NCBI RefSeq assembly: GCF_031181555.1
Contig: NZ_JAPSKQ010000059.1
Span: 1-34,310 of the forward strand
Source: Streptomyces sp.
Lineage (GTDB): Bacteria > Actinomycetota > Actinomycetes > Streptomycetales > Streptomycetaceae
Reading direction: 5' to 3'
Length of the DNA stretch: 34,310 bases
Under the pieces are notes generated by a model that saw only the letters and a list, made by a program, of their open reading frames with translations, did no database searches and was not told where the DNA came from. This document shows positions 1-7,885 of the stretch, in pieces. Both the position numbers and the translations under genes were made by a program. How positions within the stretch are numbered: position 1 is the first letter of the stretch; each line of letters begins with the position of its first letter.

Positions 1-2
1 TC

Positions 3-272
3 GGTCTGGGCTCCTACACCGAACTGCCCTCCTCCAACCCCGCGGTCCTCGCCTTCCTGCGCGAGTACGAGGACGACCTGGTGCTGTGCGTCCACAACTT
101 CTCCCGGTTCGCACAGCCCACCGAGCTGGATCTGAGCGCCTTCGCGGGCCGTCATCCGGTCGAGCTGTTCGGCGGGGTGCGCTTCCCGGCCGTCGGCGAA
201 CTGCCGTACCTGCTGACCCTCGGGGGCCACGGGTTCTACTGGTTCCGGCTGCGCAAGGAACACGCTGCGTAG
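3..272 (+). CDS. treS: Trehalose synthase / maltosyl-transfer enzyme TreS, C-terminal fragment
   Basis: The 5' part lies outside the window. The frame entering at base 3 encodes 89 residues and ends in TAG. The visible part reads like the C-terminal beta-sandwich domain of a GH13_16 trehalose synthase: a segment LVLCVHNFSRFAQP, then LDLSAFAGRHPVELFGG, and the closing LTLGGHGFYWFRLRK typical of TreS ends. TreS interconverts trehalose and maltose in the cytoplasm; in actinobacteria it supplies maltose to maltokinase. Identity rests on this tail plus the following mak and glgB genes, which is the usual treS-mak-glgB order of the GlgE pathway (glgE would be expected just upstream). Catalytic residues are not visible here. 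Confidence 0.85.
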   Translation, partial: GLGSYTELPSSNPAVLAFLREYEDDLVLCVHNFSRFAQPTELDLSAFAGRHPVELFGGVRFPAVGELPYLLTLGGHGFYWFRLRKEHAA

Positions 273-318
273 TCCCGGGACCCGGCGGCGAGGGCGCCGA
301 TGGTGCCGGTTCTCGCGC

Positions 319-346
319 TTGACACCGGTGGCCCCGGCCGTATTCG
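319..346 (+). promoter_or_regulatory. Candidate promoter for mak-glgB
   Basis: A perfect -35 hexamer TTGACA (319-324) is followed after 16 bases by TATTCG (341-346). The spacing suits a vegetative sigma promoter, though the -10 lacks the final T. It would start mak about 75 bases upstream of its ATG. Inferred only; read-through from treS is equally possible. Confidence 0.4.
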
Positions 347-347
347 G

Positions 348-375
348 GGGCGGGGCGGTTTTCACCGCCCCGCCC
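348..375 (+). terminator. GC-rich hairpin between treS and mak
   Basis: A 12-bp perfect stem (GGGCGGGGCGGT with ACCGCCCCGCCC) closes a TTTC tetraloop. It may end or attenuate treS transcription, or form the 5' leader of a mak transcript started at the candidate promoter just upstream. No U-tract follows, as is common for Streptomyces terminators. Confidence 0.5.
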
Positions 376-425
376 TGGGCACGCATCACTCACACCCCGA
401 CGACCCGGGGAAAGGACGCGACGCC

Positions 426-1844
426 ATGTCGGAAGCCGTCACACGCACCGTCACGACCCCGCCCGGCCTCCTTGCGTCACTGGATCCCCTGCTGAGGGAA
501 TGGCTGCCGCGGCAGCGCTGGTTCGCGGGCAAGGGGCGTCCGGTCACCGGATTCGGCCTGGTCGCGGCCACCGAGCTGCTGCCGCCCACGGCCAAGCTGG
601 GCCTGTACCACCTGCTGGTGCGCGCGCACCAGCCACTCCTGCCGGGCCACGGCGCACCGGAGCAGCCCGGCGACTGCTACCAACTGCTGATAGGCGTGCG
701 CGAGGCGCTGCCGCCCCGGCTCGCGCCCGCGCTGATCGGTCATGTGACGCAGGGACCCCTGGCCGGACGGACGGTCTACGAGGCCCTGCACGACACCCGG
801 CCCGCCGAACTGCTCCTGGAGGCCCTGCGCAGCCAGGCCCGGATCGGCGGGCTTCGTTTCGAGCGGGACCCGCGCCGGGAGATCCGGTCCGGTCTGGTGC
901 CGCGCCTGGTGACCGCCGAGCAGTCGAACTCGTCGGTCGTCTACGGGGACACGTTCATCCTGAAACTGCTGCGCCGGATCGTGCCCGGGATCAACCCCGA
1001 CCTGGAGCTGCCGCTGGCGCTGGCCCGTGCGGGCTGCCCCCGGGTGCCCCCGCCCACGGCCTGGCTGGTCGCGGACCCCGAGGCGCCCAGCGGCGCGCAG
1101 CAGCCCGCCGAGCCGTACGTCCTGGGGGTGCTCCAGCCGTTCGTGCAGGGCGCGACGGACGGCTGGGAGCTGGCGCTGCGGGAGCTGGCCAAGGGCGAGG
1201 ACTTCGCCGCCGAGGCCCGGGCCCTGGGACGTGCCACCGCCGAGGTGCACACCGTGCTGGCCCGCGCGCTGCCGACGGTCACCCTGGGCCACTCCCAGCT
1301 GCGGCTGATGGTCGACGGCATGACCGAGCGGCTGGAGGCGGCCGTGCACGCGGTGCCCGCGCTGCGGCCGTACGCGTCCGGCCTGCGCTCGGCGTTCACG
1401 GCGCTGGACGACCTGGCCGCCGAGGGGCGCACCTGGACCGCCCAGCGCGTGCACGGCGACCTGCACCTCGGACAGTGCCTCCGGGCCCCGACCGGAGAGT
1501 GGTCGCTGATCGACTTCGAGGGCGAGCCGGCCCGGCCGCTGGCCGAACGGCGGATGCCGCAGCCCGCGGTACGGGACGTGGCGGGCATGCTGCGGTCCTT
1601 CGACTACGCGGCGCGCTCGGTGGACCCGCCGCAGCCGGAATGGGCCGAGCGGTGCCGGGCGGCGTACTGCTCCGGGTACGCGGAGGCCACGGGCCGGGAT
1701 CCGCGCACCGATCCGGTGCTGCTGCGCGCGTACGAGACCGACAAGGCGGTCTACGAGGTGCTCTACGAGGCCCGGCACCGACCCGAGTGGCTGCCGGTAC
1801 CGCTGACCGCGGTACGCCGGCTCGCCTCGTCCGGCCTCACCTGA
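426..1844 (+). CDS. mak: Maltokinase (Pep2/Mak)
   Basis: The 472-residue cytoplasmic enzyme is expected to phosphorylate maltose with ATP to maltose 1-phosphate, the donor for the GlgE maltosyltransferase. The C-terminal lobe has the aminoglycoside-phosphotransferase-like kinase signature: HGDLHLGQ with His343, catalytic-loop Asp345 and Gln350, followed by a metal-binding LIDFEGEPARPLAERR with Asp363. The N-terminal lobe starts LREWLPRQRWFAGKGRP, the cap subdomain typical of mycobacterial and Streptomyces Mak. The ATG at 426 is preferred because GGGGAAAGGA lies just upstream and homologues begin near here; an in-frame upstream extension from 300 has no ribosome binding site. The gene lies between treS and glgB (42 bases to glgB), so co-transcription is likely. 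Confidence 0.93.
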   Translation: MSEAVTRTVTTPPGLLASLDPLLREWLPRQRWFAGKGRPVTGFGLVAATELLPPTAKLGLYHLLVRAHQPLLPGHGAPEQPGDCYQLLIGVREALPPRLAPALIGHVTQGPLAGRTVYEALHDTRPAELLLEALRSQARIGGLRFERDPRREIRSGLVPRLVTAEQSNSSVVYGDTFILKLLRRIVPGINPDLELPLALARAGCPRVPPPTAWLVADPEAPSGAQQPAEPYVLGVLQPFVQGATDGWELALRELAKGEDFAAEARALGRATAEVHTVLARALPTVTLGHSQLRLMVDGMTERLEAAVHAVPALRPYASGLRSAFTALDDLAAEGRTWTAQRVHGDLHLGQCLRAPTGEWSLIDFEGEPARPLAERRMPQPAVRDVAGMLRSFDYAARSVDPPQPEWAERCRAAYCSGYAEATGRDPRTDPVLLRAYETDKAVYEVLYEARHRPEWLPVPLTAVRRLASSGLT

Positions 1845-1886
1845 TCCGACCCGACCCACCCGACCTTCGCCCAGGAGGCTCTGCCC

Positions 1887-4424
1887 GTGACCCCCCGCCC
1901 CGAGTCCAGCGGTTCGCATCCGGAGCAGCCGGCCGAGCAGCGGCGCACCGAGCCGCCGACGGCCGCGCGGAAGAAGGCGGTCGCGAAGAAGGCGGCCGTG
2001 AAGAAGCCCGCCGCGGCGTCGCCGGCGGCGAAGGCCGTGGCCAAGAAGGCGACGGCGACGAAGGCGACAGCGGCACCCGTGAAGAAGGCCACGGCCGGGA
2101 AGAAGACGGCGGCGAGGAAACCCGCCCCGAAGAAGACCACGGCGAAGAAGACCGGGGCGACGGACGCCGTCCTCCAGCAGGCTCCGCCGCCCGGCTCCGC
2201 CGCCGCGCATCCCGGCCCGCCCGAGATGGAGATCGCCGTCTCCCCCGCCGTGGACGCCGCCGACCGGGAGCGGCTGCTGAGCGGGACGCATCACGCCCCG
2301 CACTCCGTGCTCGGCGCGCATCCCGTGCCCGGCGGAGTCGCCTTCCGCGTGTTCAGGCCGTACGCCCTGGCGGTGACCGTCGTCTCCGGGGGCCTCACCG
2401 TCGAACTGCACGACGACGGCGACGGCTTCTTCTCGGGCCTGCTGCCGCTGCGCGAGGTACCGGCGTACCGGCTGCTCGTGACGTACGAGGGGACGGTGCT
2501 GGAGACCGAGGACGCGTACCGCTTCCTGCCCACGCTCGGCGAGCTCGACCTGCACCTGATCGGCGAGGGCCGGCACGAGGAGCTGTGGACGGTGCTGGGC
2601 GCGCACCCGATGACCCACCAGGGCGTCACCGGCACCCGCTTCTCGGTGTGGGCGCCGAACGCGCGCGGGGTGCGGGTGGCCGGCACCTTCAACTTCTGGG
2701 ACGGCACCGGGCACCCCATGCGGTCGCTGGGCGCGACGGGGGTCTGGGAGCTGTTCGTGCCGGGGATCGGCGAGGGCGAGCTGTACAAGTTCGAGATCAC
2801 CCGCCCCGACGGCTCGAGGACGATGCGCGCCGACCCGCTGGCCCGCCGCACCGAGGTCCCGCCGGCCACCTCGTCCGTGGTCACCTCCTCGCACTACGAG
2901 TGGGGCGACGCCGAGTGGCTGGAGCGCCGGGCCGGGGTGCCCGCGCACCGGGCGCCGTTCTCGGTGTACGAGGTGCACCTGCCGTCCTGGCGCCCGGGGC
3001 TGACGTACCGCCAGCTCGCCGAGCAGCTCCCGGCGTACGTCAAGGACCTCGGCTTCACGCACGTGGAGCTGATGCCGGTCGCCGAGCACCCCTTCGGCGG
3101 CTCCTGGGGCTACCAGGTCACCGGCTTCTACGCGCCCACGGCCCGCCTCGGCACCCCCGACGACTTCAGGTACCTGGTGGACCGGCTGCACCAGGCGGGG
3201 ATCGGCGTCCTGATGGACTGGGTACCCGCCCACTTCCCGCGCGACGACTGGGCGCTGGCCGAGTTCGACGGGCGGCCGCTGTACGAGCACGAGGACCCGC
3301 TGCGGGCCGCGCACCCCGACTGGGGCACCCTGGAGTTCGACTTCGGGCGGCGCGAGGTGCGCAACTTCCTGGTGGCCAACGCCGTGTACTGGTGCGAGGA
3401 GTTCCACATCGACGGACTGCGGGTGGACGCGGTCGCCTCGATGCTCTACCTCGACTACTCGCGCGAGCCCGGCCAGTGGACCCCCAACGAGCACGGCGGC
3501 CGGGAGAACCTGGACGCGGTGGCGTTCCTGCAGGAGATGAACGCGACCGTGTACCGCAGGGTGCCGGGCGTGGTGACGATCGCGGAGGAGTCCACGGCCT
3601 GGGACGGCGTCACCCGGGCCACCCACCACAAGGGCCCGAGCGGTTTCGGCGGGCTCGGGTTCGGGCTGAAGTGGAACATGGGCTGGATGCACGACTCGCT
3701 GCAGTACATGGGCCACGACCCGATCCACCGCCGGTACCACCACCACGAGATGACCTTCTCGATGGTGTACGCCTACAGCGAGAACTACGTGCTGCCGATC
3801 TCCCACGACGAGGTGGTGCACGGCAAGCGGTCCCTGGTGTCGAAGATGCCCGGCGACTGGTGGCAGCAGCGCGCCAACCTGCGCGCCTACCTCGGCTTCA
3901 TGTGGGCCCACCCGGGCAAGCAACTGCTCTTCATGGGGCAGGAGTTCGCACAGGGCGCCGAGTGGTCGGAGGCGCACGGCCCGGACTGGTGGCTGCTGGA
4001 CCCGCACTACGGCGCCGAGGCCGACCATCGCGGGGTGCGCGACCTGGTGCGCGACCTCAACACCGTCTACGGGCACACCCCGGCGCTGTGGCGGCGCGAC
4101 ACCGAGCCGGACGGTTTCCGGTGGGTGACCGGGGACGCGGCCGAGGACAACGTGCTCGCGTTCCTGCGGTACGACGGCGACGGCTCACCGCTGCTCGCCG
4201 TGTCCCACTTCGCCCCGGTGGTCCGGCACGAGTACCGGATCGGCGTCCCCGACGACGTGCCCGCCTGGCACGAGGTCCTGAACACCGACGCCGGCCGGTA
4301 CGGCGGCAGCGACGTCACCCACCCGGATCCGGTCAAGCCGGAGCCGCAGGGGTGGCACGGCTACCCGGCGAGCGTCCGGCTGACCCTGCCGCCCCTGGCG
4401 ACGGTGTGGCTGCGCCCGGCCTGA
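1887..4424 (+). CDS. glgB: 1,4-alpha-glucan branching enzyme GlgB with Lys/Ala-rich N-terminus
   Basis: The 845-residue GH13_9 enzyme introduces alpha-1,6 branches into the alpha-glucan built by GlgE. The GTG start follows AGGAGG at 1873-1878. Residues 27-90 are a Lys/Ala/Thr-rich, histone-H1-like tail ([16 protein letters not shown] repeats). Two carbohydrate-binding beta-sandwich segments follow (about 110-200 and 225-330; the second carries RFSVWAPNA), then the catalytic barrel: DWVPAHFP region [11 protein letters not shown] with nucleophile Asp514, IAEESTAW with acid/base Glu567, and [10 protein letters not shown] with His640/Asp641. The C-terminal all-beta domain ends in [12 protein letters not shown]. 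All key residues are intact. It is the last gene of the treS-mak-glgB group and converges on the HelD gene. The basic tail is the only unusual part; it could tether the enzyme to polyanions. Confidence 0.96.
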   Translation: MTPRPESSGSHPEQPAEQRRTEPPTAARKKAVAKKAAVKKPAAASPAAKAVAKKATATKATAAPVKKATAGKKTAARKPAPKKTTAKKTGATDAVLQQAPPPGSAAAHPGPPEMEIAVSPAVDAADRERLLSGTHHAPHSVLGAHPVPGGVAFRVFRPYALAVTVVSGGLTVELHDDGDGFFSGLLPLREVPAYRLLVTYEGTVLETEDAYRFLPTLGELDLHLIGEGRHEELWTVLGAHPMTHQGVTGTRFSVWAPNARGVRVAGTFNFWDGTGHPMRSLGATGVWELFVPGIGEGELYKFEITRPDGSRTMRADPLARRTEVPPATSSVVTSSHYEWGDAEWLERRAGVPAHRAPFSVYEVHLPSWRPGLTYRQLAEQLPAYVKDLGFTHVELMPVAEHPFGGSWGYQVTGFYAPTARLGTPDDFRYLVDRLHQAGIGVLMDWVPAHFPRDDWALAEFDGRPLYEHEDPLRAAHPDWGTLEFDFGRREVRNFLVANAVYWCEEFHIDGLRVDAVASMLYLDYSREPGQWTPNEHGGRENLDAVAFLQEMNATVYRRVPGVVTIAEESTAWDGVTRATHHKGPSGFGGLGFGLKWNMGWMHDSLQYMGHDPIHRRYHHHEMTFSMVYAYSENYVLPISHDEVVHGKRSLVSKMPGDWWQQRANLRAYLGFMWAHPGKQLLFMGQEFAQGAEWSEAHGPDWWLLDPHYGAEADHRGVRDLVRDLNTVYGHTPALWRRDTEPDGFRWVTGDAAEDNVLAFLRYDGDGSPLLAVSHFAPVVRHEYRIGVPDDVPAWHEVLNTDAGRYGGSDVTHPDPVKPEPQGWHGYPASVRLTLPPLATVWLRPA

Positions 4425-4425
4425 A

Positions 4426-4445
4426 CCCCGGGCCGGGCCCCGGGG
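4426..4445. terminator. Hairpin between convergent glgB and HelD-family gene
   Basis: A 7-bp all-GC stem (CCCCGGG at 4426-4432 with CCCGGGG at 4439-4445) sits in the 27-base gap between two convergent genes, so it can serve both strands. Confidence 0.55.
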
Positions 4446-4451
4446 CGTGTG

Positions 4452-6758
4452 CTACGCCAGGGCGTCGGCCAGCGGCTCCGGCAGCGGCTCGGTGTGCAGG
4501 ACGCCGAGCCGCTGGGTGGCGCGGGTGAGCGCCACGTACAGGTCGCTGGTGCCGTAGCGCCCCGGCTCGACCACGAGGACCGAGTCGAACTCCAGCCCCT
4601 TGGCCTGGCGCGGGTCGAGCAGCACGACGCCGTGCGTCAGGTCGGGCTCGGCGCCCGCCGTCACCCCGTCGAGGCGGGCGGCCAGGGCGCGGTGCAGCTC
4701 GCGCGGGGCGATGACGGCGAGGCGTCCCTCCGCCGGGGTGAGTTCCCCGACGGCCTTGGCGACGGCGCCGGGCAGGTCGTCGGTGGCGCGGGCCCAGGGG
4801 CGCACCCCCGTGGAGCGCACCGAGCCGGGCGGTTCGAAGCCGGGGTGCTCGGCGCGGACCACGGCCGCGGCGACGTCCATGATCTCGGCCGGGGTGCGGT
4901 AGTTGACGCCGAGCCGGGTGTGCTCCCAGCGGTCCCCGACGTACGGGGCGAGGATGTCCGCCCAGGCGCCGACACCGCCCGCCTCCGAGGTCTGCGCCGG
5001 GTCGCCGACCAGGGTCATCGAGCGGGTCGGGCTGCGCCGCATCAGCAGCCGCCAGGCCATCGGCGACAGCTCCTGCGCCTCGTCGACGATGATGTGCCCG
5101 AACGCCCAGGTGCGGTCGGCGGCGGCCCGCTCGGCGGTGCTGCGGTGGTCCTCCTCCTCGTGCCGTTCGGCGAAGCGCTCGGCGTCGATGATGTCGTGTG
5201 CGGACAGCACCTCGGACGACTCGGGGTCGTCCTCCTCCTTGTCCTCGAACTCGTAGGTCCGGGAGGCGTAGGAGACGTCCAGCACGCCCTGGGCGTAGGC
5301 GATCTGCGTCTGCCGCTCGCGCTCCGCCCGCTCACGCGCGAGCCGGTCGTCCTCGCCGAGGAGTTCGGCGGCCTCGTCGAGCAGCGGCACGTCGGAGACG
5401 GTCCAGTGGCGGGTCACCGGGCGGCGGATCGCGGCGGCGTCCTCGTCGGGCAGGAAGCCCTCGGGGGCGGCGAGGAAGTCGGCGACGAGCTGCTGCGGGG
5501 TGAGCCGGGGCCACAGCTGGTCGATCGCCGACCAGACCTCGGGGTTCTCGGCGAGTTCGTCGCGGATCTGGGTGATGTCGCTGGGGTCGAGCAGGCTGGA
5601 GCCGTCGAACGGGTCGGTGCCGATGCGTTCGGCGTACAGGTCGGTGAGCGTGTTGAGGATGTGGCCCTCGAAGTGTTCGCGGGCCGCGTTGTGCGGCAGC
5701 TTGGCGGCACGGGTGCGTTCCCGGGCGACGTTCACCAGGCCGTCGTCCAGCATGAGGACCTCGCGGTCGTGCTCGACGGTGATCACCGGGTCGGGCAGCG
5801 CCTGCCGGCTGCGGACGACCTCGGCGAGGACGTCGGCCATGTCGGCGCGGCCCTTCACGGCGGCGGCCTCGGGGGTGTCGGCCTCGGTGGCCTTCACACC
5901 GGGGAACAGCTCGCCGACGGTCGCGAGCAGCACCCCGGTCTCGCCGAGGCTGGGCAGCACCTCGCCGATGTAGCCGAGGAACGCCGGGTTGGGGCCGACG
6001 ATCAGGACGGCGCGGCGGGCCAGCAGCTCGCGGTGCTCGTAGAGCAGGTAGGCGGCGCGGTGCAGGGCGACGGCGGTCTTGCCGGTGCCGGGACCGCCCT
6101 CGACCACCAGGACCCCGCGGTGCGGGGCGCGGATGATGCGGTCCTGGTCGGCCTGGATGGTGCGCACGATGTCGCCCATGCGGCCGGTGCGCGCGGAGTT
6201 GAGCGCGGCGAGCAGCACGGTGTCGCCCGTGGGGTCCTCGTGGCCGGTGCGGGTCTCGTCGCCGAGGTCGAGGATCTCGTCGTGCAGGGCGGTGACCCTG
6301 CGGCCCTCGGTGGAGATGTGCCGGCGGCGCCTGAGGCCCATCGGGGTGTGGCCGGTGGCCAGGTAGAACGGGCGGGCGACGTCGGCGCGCCAGTCGATGA
6401 GGACGGGGGTGCGCTCGGCGTCGTCGGCGCGCAGGCCGATGCGGCCGATGTGGTGGGTGGCGCCGGATGGGGGTCCCCCCTGCTCGAGCGAAGTCGAGAG
6501 CTTGGGGGACAGGTCGATGCGGCCGAAGCACAGGGAGCCGTCCACCGCGTTCAGGGCGGCGAGCAGACCGGACCGCTCGGCGACGAGGATGTCCCGCTCC
6601 AGCCTGGCCTGCATGGGCGTGTTGCCCTGGGCGAGCGCGTCCGTGACGGACACCTCGGTGTCGCCGCGCAGGGCGTCCACGCGTGCGTACAGCCCGTCGA
6701 TGAATTCCTGTTCCTGCCGCAATTCATCGTCCGGAAATTCGGTGTTTGACAATTCCAC
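4452..6758 (-). CDS. HelD-family RNA polymerase recycling ATPase (UvrD-like SF1)
   Basis: The 768-residue protein belongs to the HelD group of SF1 helicase-like ATPases that bind RNA polymerase and release stalled complexes. It has an N-terminal helical region (about 10-72) suited to the coiled-coil arm, then the family signatures CFGRIDLS, HHIGRIGLR, LIDWRADVARPFYLATG and RRRRHIS. The Walker A motif is GGPGTGKT (221-228), Walker B is IIVDEAQELSP, then TLVGDPAQTS, and the C-terminal helicase motif is YVALTRATQRLGVLH. The start is GTG at 6758 with a weak GGGCGGGA ribosome site. Residues 84-98 (SPKLSTSLEQGGPPS) are the in-frame translation of a dispersed Streptomyces palindromic repeat inserted between two conserved strands. 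The gene could be a HelR-type rifamycin-tolerance protein, but I see no rifamycin-associated element upstream. Confidence 0.85.
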   Translation of the reverse strand: MELSNTEFPDDELRQEQEFIDGLYARVDALRGDTEVSVTDALAQGNTPMQARLERDILVAERSGLLAALNAVDGSLCFGRIDLSPKLSTSLEQGGPPSGATHHIGRIGLRADDAERTPVLIDWRADVARPFYLATGHTPMGLRRRRHISTEGRRVTALHDEILDLGDETRTGHEDPTGDTVLLAALNSARTGRMGDIVRTIQADQDRIIRAPHRGVLVVEGGPGTGKTAVALHRAAYLLYEHRELLARRAVLIVGPNPAFLGYIGEVLPSLGETGVLLATVGELFPGVKATEADTPEAAAVKGRADMADVLAEVVRSRQALPDPVITVEHDREVLMLDDGLVNVARERTRAAKLPHNAAREHFEGHILNTLTDLYAERIGTDPFDGSSLLDPSDITQIRDELAENPEVWSAIDQLWPRLTPQQLVADFLAAPEGFLPDEDAAAIRRPVTRHWTVSDVPLLDEAAELLGEDDRLARERAERERQTQIAYAQGVLDVSYASRTYEFEDKEEDDPESSEVLSAHDIIDAERFAERHEEEDHRSTAERAAADRTWAFGHIIVDEAQELSPMAWRLLMRRSPTRSMTLVGDPAQTSEAGGVGAWADILAPYVGDRWEHTRLGVNYRTPAEIMDVAAAVVRAEHPGFEPPGSVRSTGVRPWARATDDLPGAVAKAVGELTPAEGRLAVIAPRELHRALAARLDGVTAGAEPDLTHGVVLLDPRQAKGLEFDSVLVVEPGRYGTSDLYVALTRATQRLGVLHTEPLPEPLADALA
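6469..6510. repeat. Dispersed Streptomyces palindromic repeat inside the HelD-family gene
   Basis: The element begins GGGGGTCCCCCC at 6469 and ends CTTGGGGGAC at 6510, with an inner dyad CTCGA (6483-6487) / TCGAG (6494-6498). Outer arms GTCCCCC and GGGGGAC pair. I recognise this sequence type from many Streptomyces genomes, usually intergenic. Here it lies in a coding frame without stops and keeps the frame. Confidence 0.7.
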
Positions 6759-6792
6759 TCCCGCCCGGATATACTGTGCTCATTGAACTTCG

Positions 6793-6821
6793 TCGCGACT
6801 TCTTCTGAATTGAAGTCGCGA
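6793..6821. promoter_or_regulatory. 10-bp inverted repeat upstream of the HelD-family gene
   Basis: TCGCGACTTC (6793-6802) and GAAGTCGCGA (6812-6821) are perfect inverted arms separated by nine AT-rich bases. The element lies 35-63 bases upstream of the GTG start, in a locally AT-rich stretch. It could be an operator or a 5' leader hairpin; I cannot tell which. Confidence 0.5.
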
Positions 6822-6839
6822 ATCAACGAATATACGCAA

Positions 6840-6875
6840 AGAAAACCCCCGGACGCAATCGTCCGGGGGTTTTCT
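6840..6875 (-). terminator. Strong intrinsic terminator of the merR-thioredoxin operon
   Basis: A 16-bp perfect stem with CCCCCGGACG/CGTCCGGGGG core, CAAT loop and flanking A and T runs (AAAA at 6842, TTTT at 6870). It lies 27 bases after the thioredoxin stop and before the next leftward gene, and would work in both directions. Confidence 0.9.
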
Positions 6876-6901
6876 CGTGCCGGCTCGTGCCGGCCGACAG
6901 G

Positions 6902-7234
6902 TCAGAGCACGTCGGCCAGCTCCTCCAGCAGCCGCCGCTTGGGCCTGGCCCCCACCATCGACCGCAGCGGCTCCCCGCCGCGGAACACCATGAACGTCGG
7001 CATCGACAGCACCTTGTAGGCGTTGGTCGTCTCCGGGTTGACGTCCACGTCCAGCTGGACGACCTTCAGCCGGTCGCCCTCCTCGGCGGCCAGCGCGCTC
7101 AGCACCGGTGCCATCTGCCTGCACGGCGGACACCAGTCCGCGGTGAACTCCACCAGTACCGGGAGCTCCGCCCCGATCACCTCCGCCGCGAAGTCCGCGT
7201 CGGTCACCTCGGCCACACCCTTCGCCCTGCTCAC
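6902..7234 (-). CDS. Thioredoxin with WCPPC active site
   Basis: A 110-residue single-domain cytoplasmic thioredoxin. The active site is DWCPPC (Cys35 and Cys38), where classical thioredoxins have WCGPC; the cis-proline is MPTF (Pro79), and the fold signatures VLVEFTADW, KVVQLDVDVNPETTNAYKV and GGEPLRSMVGARPK are all present. The GTG start at 7234 overlaps the merR stop by four bases (GTGA), with GGGAGGGGAGC upstream, so it is translationally coupled to merR. The Pro for Gly change is expected to shift the redox potential. Context suggests a disulfide reductase induced by whatever the MerR protein senses. Confidence 0.9.
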   Translation of the reverse strand: MSRAKGVAEVTDADFAAEVIGAELPVLVEFTADWCPPCRQMAPVLSALAAEEGDRLKVVQLDVDVNPETTNAYKVLSMPTFMVFRGGEPLRSMVGARPKRRLLEELADVL

Positions 7235-7659
7235 CGCAGCTCCCCTCCCAGCTCGCACACCGGTTCCGGACCGCCCGGAACCCGCGCATCGGCGGCCAGC
7301 TCGTCGCGCGCCCGCTCGGCCCGCGCCAGCTGCCGGCCGACCTTCGCCCGTACGGCCCGCAACTCGCCGATGAGCGCGTCCAGCTCTTCCAGCTTGCGGC
7401 GGTAGACCGCGAGCGAGGCGGGGCACGAGTCGCCCTCGGGATGCCCGGCCCGCAGACACTCCACGAAGGGCCGGGTCTCCTCCAGGTCGAACCCGAAGTC
7501 CTGGAGCGTGCGGATCTGCCGCAGCAGCTTCAGGTCGCTCTCGTCGTACGTCCGGTATCCGTTGCCCGCCCGCCGCGCGGGCAGCAGTCCCCGTGACTCG
7601 TAGTACCGCAGCGTCCGCGGGGTGGTCCCGGCGCGTGCGGCCAGCTCGCCGATTCGCAT
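7231..7659 (-). CDS. MerR-family regulator of the thioredoxin gene
   Basis: The 142-residue protein has the MerR N-terminal winged helix (MRIGELAARAGTTPRTLRYYESRGLLPARR, then NGYRTY) and a coiled-coil dimerisation helix (YRRKLEELDALIGELRAVRAK). Two cysteines, Cys68 and Cys79 in CLRAGHPEGDSCPAS, sit in the usual effector-sensing region and may bind metal or sense redox state. The ATG at 7659 fits the family start and lies 7 bases after a TACGTT box, with no Shine-Dalgarno sequence, so the mRNA may be leaderless. A MerR-type dyad lies immediately upstream. It forms an operon with the thioredoxin. The effector is unknown. Confidence 0.88.
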   Translation of the reverse strand: MRIGELAARAGTTPRTLRYYESRGLLPARRAGNGYRTYDESDLKLLRQIRTLQDFGFDLEETRPFVECLRAGHPEGDSCPASLAVYRRKLEELDALIGELRAVRAKVGRQLARAERARDELAADARVPGGPEPVCELGGELR

Positions 7660-7666
7660 GACGACG

Positions 7667-7694
7667 AACGTAAGCCTTGACGTCGGCGTCAGGG
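7667..7694 (-). promoter_or_regulatory. MerR-type operator and -10 box of merR-trx
   Basis: Near-palindrome CCTTGACGTC/GGCGTCAGGG (7675-7694) directly precedes TACGTT (minus strand, 7672-7667), placing the dyad between the two promoter hexamers as in MerR-controlled promoters. The -35 is poor (TTTCCC at 19-base spacing). Autoregulation by the adjacent MerR is inferred. Confidence 0.6.
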
Positions 7695-7725
7695 AAAGGC
7701 CGGAGGCGGCCCGGCGCGAAAGAGG

Positions 7726-7767
7726 CCGAGCGGCCGGGCTCACGGGGGGAGGAGCCTGGCCGCTCGG
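7726..7767 (-). terminator. Hairpin downstream of dctA, distal
   Basis: Arms of 16 bases (7726-7741 and 7752-7767) pair with one mismatch around a G-rich loop. Together with the nearer hairpin it forms a tandem pair after dctA and before merR. Confidence 0.6.
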
Positions 7768-7811
7768 CGGTTGCGGAGACCTGGAGGAGGCGGCGCACCT
7801 ACGGGTCTCCG

Positions 7812-7859
7812 GGACCGGGCGGCCGAGCGACGGGGGAGCAACTCGGCCGCCCGGGGTCC
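7812..7859 (-). terminator. Hairpin downstream of dctA, proximal
   Basis: CGGGCGGCCGAG (7816-7827) and CTCGGCCGCCCG (7842-7853) form a perfect 12-bp stem, extended by GGAC/GTCC outside. It lies 27 bases after the dctA stop. Confidence 0.7.
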
Positions 7860-7885
7860 GTGCGGGGCGGGGCGGGGCGTCGGCG

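Noticed and set aside
477..4076. A 1199-codon open frame on the minus strand across mak and glgB
   Set aside because: Antisense shadow of GC-rich codons; composition is Arg/Gly/Val/His low complexity and the plus strand encodes intact enzymes.
4449..6749. A 766-codon plus-strand open frame opposite the HelD-family gene
   Set aside because: Mirror of the minus-strand gene; no domain, no ribosome site.
6759..6840. Rifamycin-associated element upstream of the HelD-family gene
   Set aside because: I looked for a GGGGCTTGC-type dyad as described for rifamycin-inducible genes and found none; only the TCGCGACTTC repeat is present.
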